DNA from: Sporosarcina limicola
GTDB taxonomy: Bacteria > Bacillota > Bacilli > Bacillales_A > Planococcaceae
Reading direction: 5' to 3'
Length of the DNA: 64,000 nucleotides
Assembly: GCF_014873855.1 (NCBI RefSeq)
Contig: NZ_JADBEL010000008.1
Location: 1 to 64,000 of the forward strand
Numbering within the stretch: position 1 is the stretch's first letter; each line of letters starts with the position of its first letter. This document shows positions 62,034-64,000 of the stretch, in pieces. The notes beneath the pieces are model-generated. The model was not told the DNA's origin. It worked only from the letters and a program-made list of their open reading frames with translations, and ran no database searches. The translations under genes and the position numbers were made by a program.

Positions 62034-62270
62034 TTGTTATACATATTTGGGATCGTAGCTCTTGTCATGAGCGGAATAATTGTTGAAACGATTACGAAGC
62101 ATAAAGAAAAAATCATGAAAACTAAAGCGGAAATGCTACGTGATGAAATTGAACTTGAAAAGTTTAAACAACAAAACTATATTATTGAAACGGAAAAGAT
62201 GAAAATTGAATTGGAAAAAATGAAGTTAAACTATACACCAAGCAAAAATGATAGTATGGAAATTAGGTGA
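62034..62270 (+). CDS. Small membrane-anchored coiled-coil protein
   Basis: A 78-residue protein from TTG 62034 (AAAGGGGTG seven bases upstream); GTG 62025 overlaps that site. A membrane helix (YIFGIVALVMSGIIVETI) leads into a long charged coiled coil: KTKAEMLRDEIELEKFKQQ and IETEKMKIELEKMKL. The shape resembles PspB-like or signalling adaptor proteins, but I cannot assign a family. It is a single gene with a terminator downstream at 62350. Confidence 0.62.
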   Translation: MLYIFGIVALVMSGIIVETITKHKEKIMKTKAEMLRDEIELEKFKQQNYIIETEKMKIELEKMKLNYTPSKNDSMEIR

Positions 62271-62349
62271 TGGAAAATTTACAAGCTACAACAACATTGC
62301 ATAATGGTGAACTAAATAGAAGTGCAAATAGCATCCTCTCATAGTTAAA

Positions 62350-62385
62350 ATCCCCTTATGTATTTTGCTACATAAGGGGGGTTGC
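62350..62385. terminator. Terminator between convergent genes
   Basis: CCCCTTATGTA and TACATAAGGGG arms around a short loop, between the coiled-coil gene and the convergent regulator gene. Confidence 0.82.
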
Positions 62386-62394
62386 TGTCTCTAA

Positions 62395-63060
62395 TTATTG
62401 CTTGATTTTTGCTAGATAACGATACACACTAGGTTCTGACATCTCAATACTTTTTGCAACCTCCATCACGCCTCCTTTGAGTAAAAACACGCCTTTTTTC
62501 TCCAATTCAGCAATGATGTATTCTTTTTCACGTGGGGATAACTCTGACGTGTTGCCATCATAATTACTTAAAACTTCACTTATTAGGGAACTCATTAATT
62601 CATCAATGTTTTGTCCAAGACGTTCTTCTTGTTTAGCAGGTCTGACTTCCGTAGATGAAATTTGCGTTGATAAACCAGTCAAGCCAATTAATCCATCTAT
62701 TTTATTTCGAATATCGATTAAATCAGAAACCAATACATTAATGCATAATATACCAATTAATTTATCCTCATTATCTTTAATATAATAACTCGAAGATCGA
62801 CATATTCGTCCATCGGGAAGTGTCGATTTATAATTTGTAATATGCGCTTCCGTTAAGAATCGTTTACTTTGTAGCACTTCTAATGCTAAATCTGTAAGAG
62901 GTCCCCCAAGACTTCGGTTACTTAGATTCCCTTCCAATGCAATAATTGAAGAGTCAGGTTGGTTCGTGTCATGTAGAATAACTTCGCAATCAGCTCCCAC
63001 TATTTCAAATATGTATTTCGCCAAAGGTTTATATTGTTCTAATATCACATTATTTAACAT
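62395..63060 (-). CDS. YheO/DauR-type PAS-HTH regulator
   Basis: A 221-residue protein behind GGAGG and ATG. The N-terminal YheO-like PAS domain (about 5-120) has YKPLAKYIFEIVGADCEVIL and SSSYYIKDNEDKLIGILCIN. The C-terminal HTH (about 170-220) has LSPREKEYIIAELEKKGVFL and VAKSIEMSEPSVYRYLAKI. The family regulates catabolic genes, such as D-arginine use in Pseudomonas. It is divergent from the MFS gene, with an operator-like palindrome between them, so it likely controls that transporter. Confidence 0.88.
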   Translation of the reverse strand: MLNNVILEQYKPLAKYIFEIVGADCEVILHDTNQPDSSIIALEGNLSNRSLGGPLTDLALEVLQSKRFLTEAHITNYKSTLPDGRICRSSSYYIKDNEDKLIGILCINVLVSDLIDIRNKIDGLIGLTGLSTQISSTEVRPAKQEERLGQNIDELMSSLISEVLSNYDGNTSELSPREKEYIIAELEKKGVFLLKGGVMEVAKSIEMSEPSVYRYLAKIKQ

Positions 63061-63184
63061 GGCTAGTCATTCCTCCTTATTTTGAAAATTGTTTAGATGC
63101 CTCTCTAGTATAACTATTACATACATAACTTTCTAGTAAGTTGGAATAAAAGTGAATAAAATGATGCATTCTTCAGAATACGTA

Positions 63185-63213
63185 TTGACTTCATAAATCT
63201 CGGATGCTATTAT
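63185..63213 (+). promoter_or_regulatory. Promoter of the MFS transporter gene
   Basis: TTGACT (63185-63190) and TATTAT (63208-63213) are 17 bp apart, with an extended TG before the -10. This is close to the sigma-A consensus. Confidence 0.75.
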
Positions 63214-63244
63214 TAGTGATAATAAATTACTATCAGTAATAATA
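63208..63244. promoter_or_regulatory. Operator-like palindrome over the promoter
   Basis: TATTATTAGTGATA and TATCAGTAATAATA are inverted copies (one mismatch) around nine bases. They cover the -10 and the expected transcription start, a good place for repression by the divergent YheO-type regulator. Confidence 0.6.
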
Positions 63245-63292
63245 TTTTATCCTTATGGAAGCGTTAACAAAATTAGATTGGGGAGGTTTATG

Positions 63293-64000
63293 ATGGGAAA
63301 AACGAAAACTCAAGTGAAAAAATGGATAACCTTATGTATTTTAATTTTGGGTGGAGGTACAATTTTTAAACTATCCTCTTTGAAAGATGCATTTTATATT
63401 CCGATGCAAGAACATTTTCACCTAACGCACACACAGATCGGCTTGGCATTATCAACGTATGCAATGGTTCAAACTATCGGGTATGTTTTCTCGATTTACA
63501 TTGCTGATCGATTTTCTAAAAGAATATTGATCCCTGTCGGTTTAATTGGGACAGGCTTAATTGGAATTTATTTATCGACTTTCCCTAGTTACTATGGAAT
63601 TTTAGCTGCCTGGGGTGGGATGGCATTGTTTGCAGAGGTTATATTCTGGCCTGTTTTAATAAAAGCAGTGAAATTACTTGGGAATGCAAATGAGCAAGGA
63701 AGGATGTTTGGATTTCTTGAGGCGGGTCGTGGAGTTGTCGATACAATCGTCGCATTCTCGGCTTTAGGAATCTTCATCTATTTAGGATCAGGTGCTGTTG
63801 GATTTAAGGCTGCTATATTATTTCTTGCAATCATTACAATTGTCGTCGGCATTGTCTGTTATTTCTTTATTGAAGATGACAAAACTACAGAAATTGCTGG
63901 AGATAAAAGAACAGCCAATAAGAATAAACAAGCATTTAATGGAGCACTTCGAGCATTAAAAATACCAGAACTTTGGGTTGCATCTTTCGTTATTTTTTCT
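63293..64000 (+). CDS. MFS transporter, 5' part, runs off the window
   Basis: The frame is open from ATG 63293 to the right edge (236 codons). GGGAGG lies six bases before this ATG; another ATG is directly in front. Six membrane helices are visible, with YIADRFSKRILIPVG as MFS motif A and GRMFGFLEAGRGVVDTIVAF in helix 5. The latter is typical of the YihN-like group, which transports sugars or organic acids. The divergent regulator and operator point to a substrate-induced catabolic locus continuing to the right. Confidence 0.85.
   Translation, partial: MGKTKTQVKKWITLCILILGGGTIFKLSSLKDAFYIPMQEHFHLTHTQIGLALSTYAMVQTIGYVFSIYIADRFSKRILIPVGLIGTGLIGIYLSTFPSYYGILAAWGGMALFAEVIFWPVLIKAVKLLGNANEQGRMFGFLEAGRGVVDTIVAFSALGIFIYLGSGAVGFKAAILFLAIITIVVGIVCYFFIEDDKTTEIAGDKRTANKNKQAFNGALRALKIPELWVASFVIFS

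Overview
The window looks like a piece of chromosome from a low-GC, endospore-forming Gram-positive of the Bacillales. Supporting signs are purine-rich ribosome binding sites, frequent TTG and GTG starts, a Tlp-type small spore protein gene, a YlxY-type sporulation deacetylase, the YqhG/YqhH pair and a DUF1259 remnant. A Sporosarcina or other Planococcaceae host is my best guess, but that is inference from gene style only. No rRNA or tRNA genes were seen.

Layout. 0-2 kb: a broken Rpn-type nuclease gene, a short inverted-repeat element, a glyoxalase-fold gene with one stop codon, and a NUDIX hydrolase. 2-4.3 kb: oligopeptidase B. 4.6-9.5 kb: five minus-strand genes in the order CcdA, TlpA-like lipoprotein thioredoxin, lipoprotein MsrAB, YesN-type response regulator and YesM-type histidine kinase. 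They read as an extracytoplasmic methionine-sulfoxide repair system with its own two-component regulator. 9.8-12.0 kb: a decayed cas7c (csd2) gene, a leader and a type I-C CRISPR array of 24 repeats and 23 spacers; no intact cas gene is present. 12.3-16.2 kb: a SurA-N lipoprotein, the SNF2 helicase/YqhG pair and a DUF2238 membrane protein.

16.3-27.3 kb is a gene graveyard. It holds a duplicated gene segment, fragments of glmS, metH, a pRiA4b/SEC-C protein, a tyrosine recombinase and GNAT genes. Intact cassettes lie between them: a GNAT acetyltransferase, an isochorismatase, a GntR-ABC-permease-small membrane protein operon, an OsmC protein and a serine hydrolase. 28-33.6 kb: a class A penicillin-binding protein with a repetitive lysine-rich tail and a large SWIM/SNF2 helicase. 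33.7-41 kb: more inverted-repeat elements, broken genes, a YolA-like secreted protein with an unknown partner, a pRiA4b ORF-3 protein next to an IS200/IS605-like hairpin element, YlxY, Tlp, and a convergent SEC-C/SLAP pair.

41.9-47.5 kb is the most intriguing intact unit. An Nramp-fold transporter that has lost both metal-binding motifs is followed by an SDR-fold oxidoreductase, a dihydrodipicolinate-synthase-type aldolase, a regulator with a cyclase-like (GGDEF-like) domain plus HTH, and a Gfo/Idh/MocA oxidoreductase. I infer a catabolic route for an unknown sugar-acid-like compound with a repurposed Nramp permease.

47.9-64 kb: a DUF1646 transporter, a POT peptide transporter, a DUF1259 pseudogene, a holin-like protein, a LytTR-DUF3021-ABC cassette, an ABC-F ATPase with CvfC, a Bcr/CflA efflux pump, an endolysin-like amidase with a probable internal translation start, a YheO-type regulator, and a divergent MFS transporter that runs off the right edge behind a clear promoter/operator.
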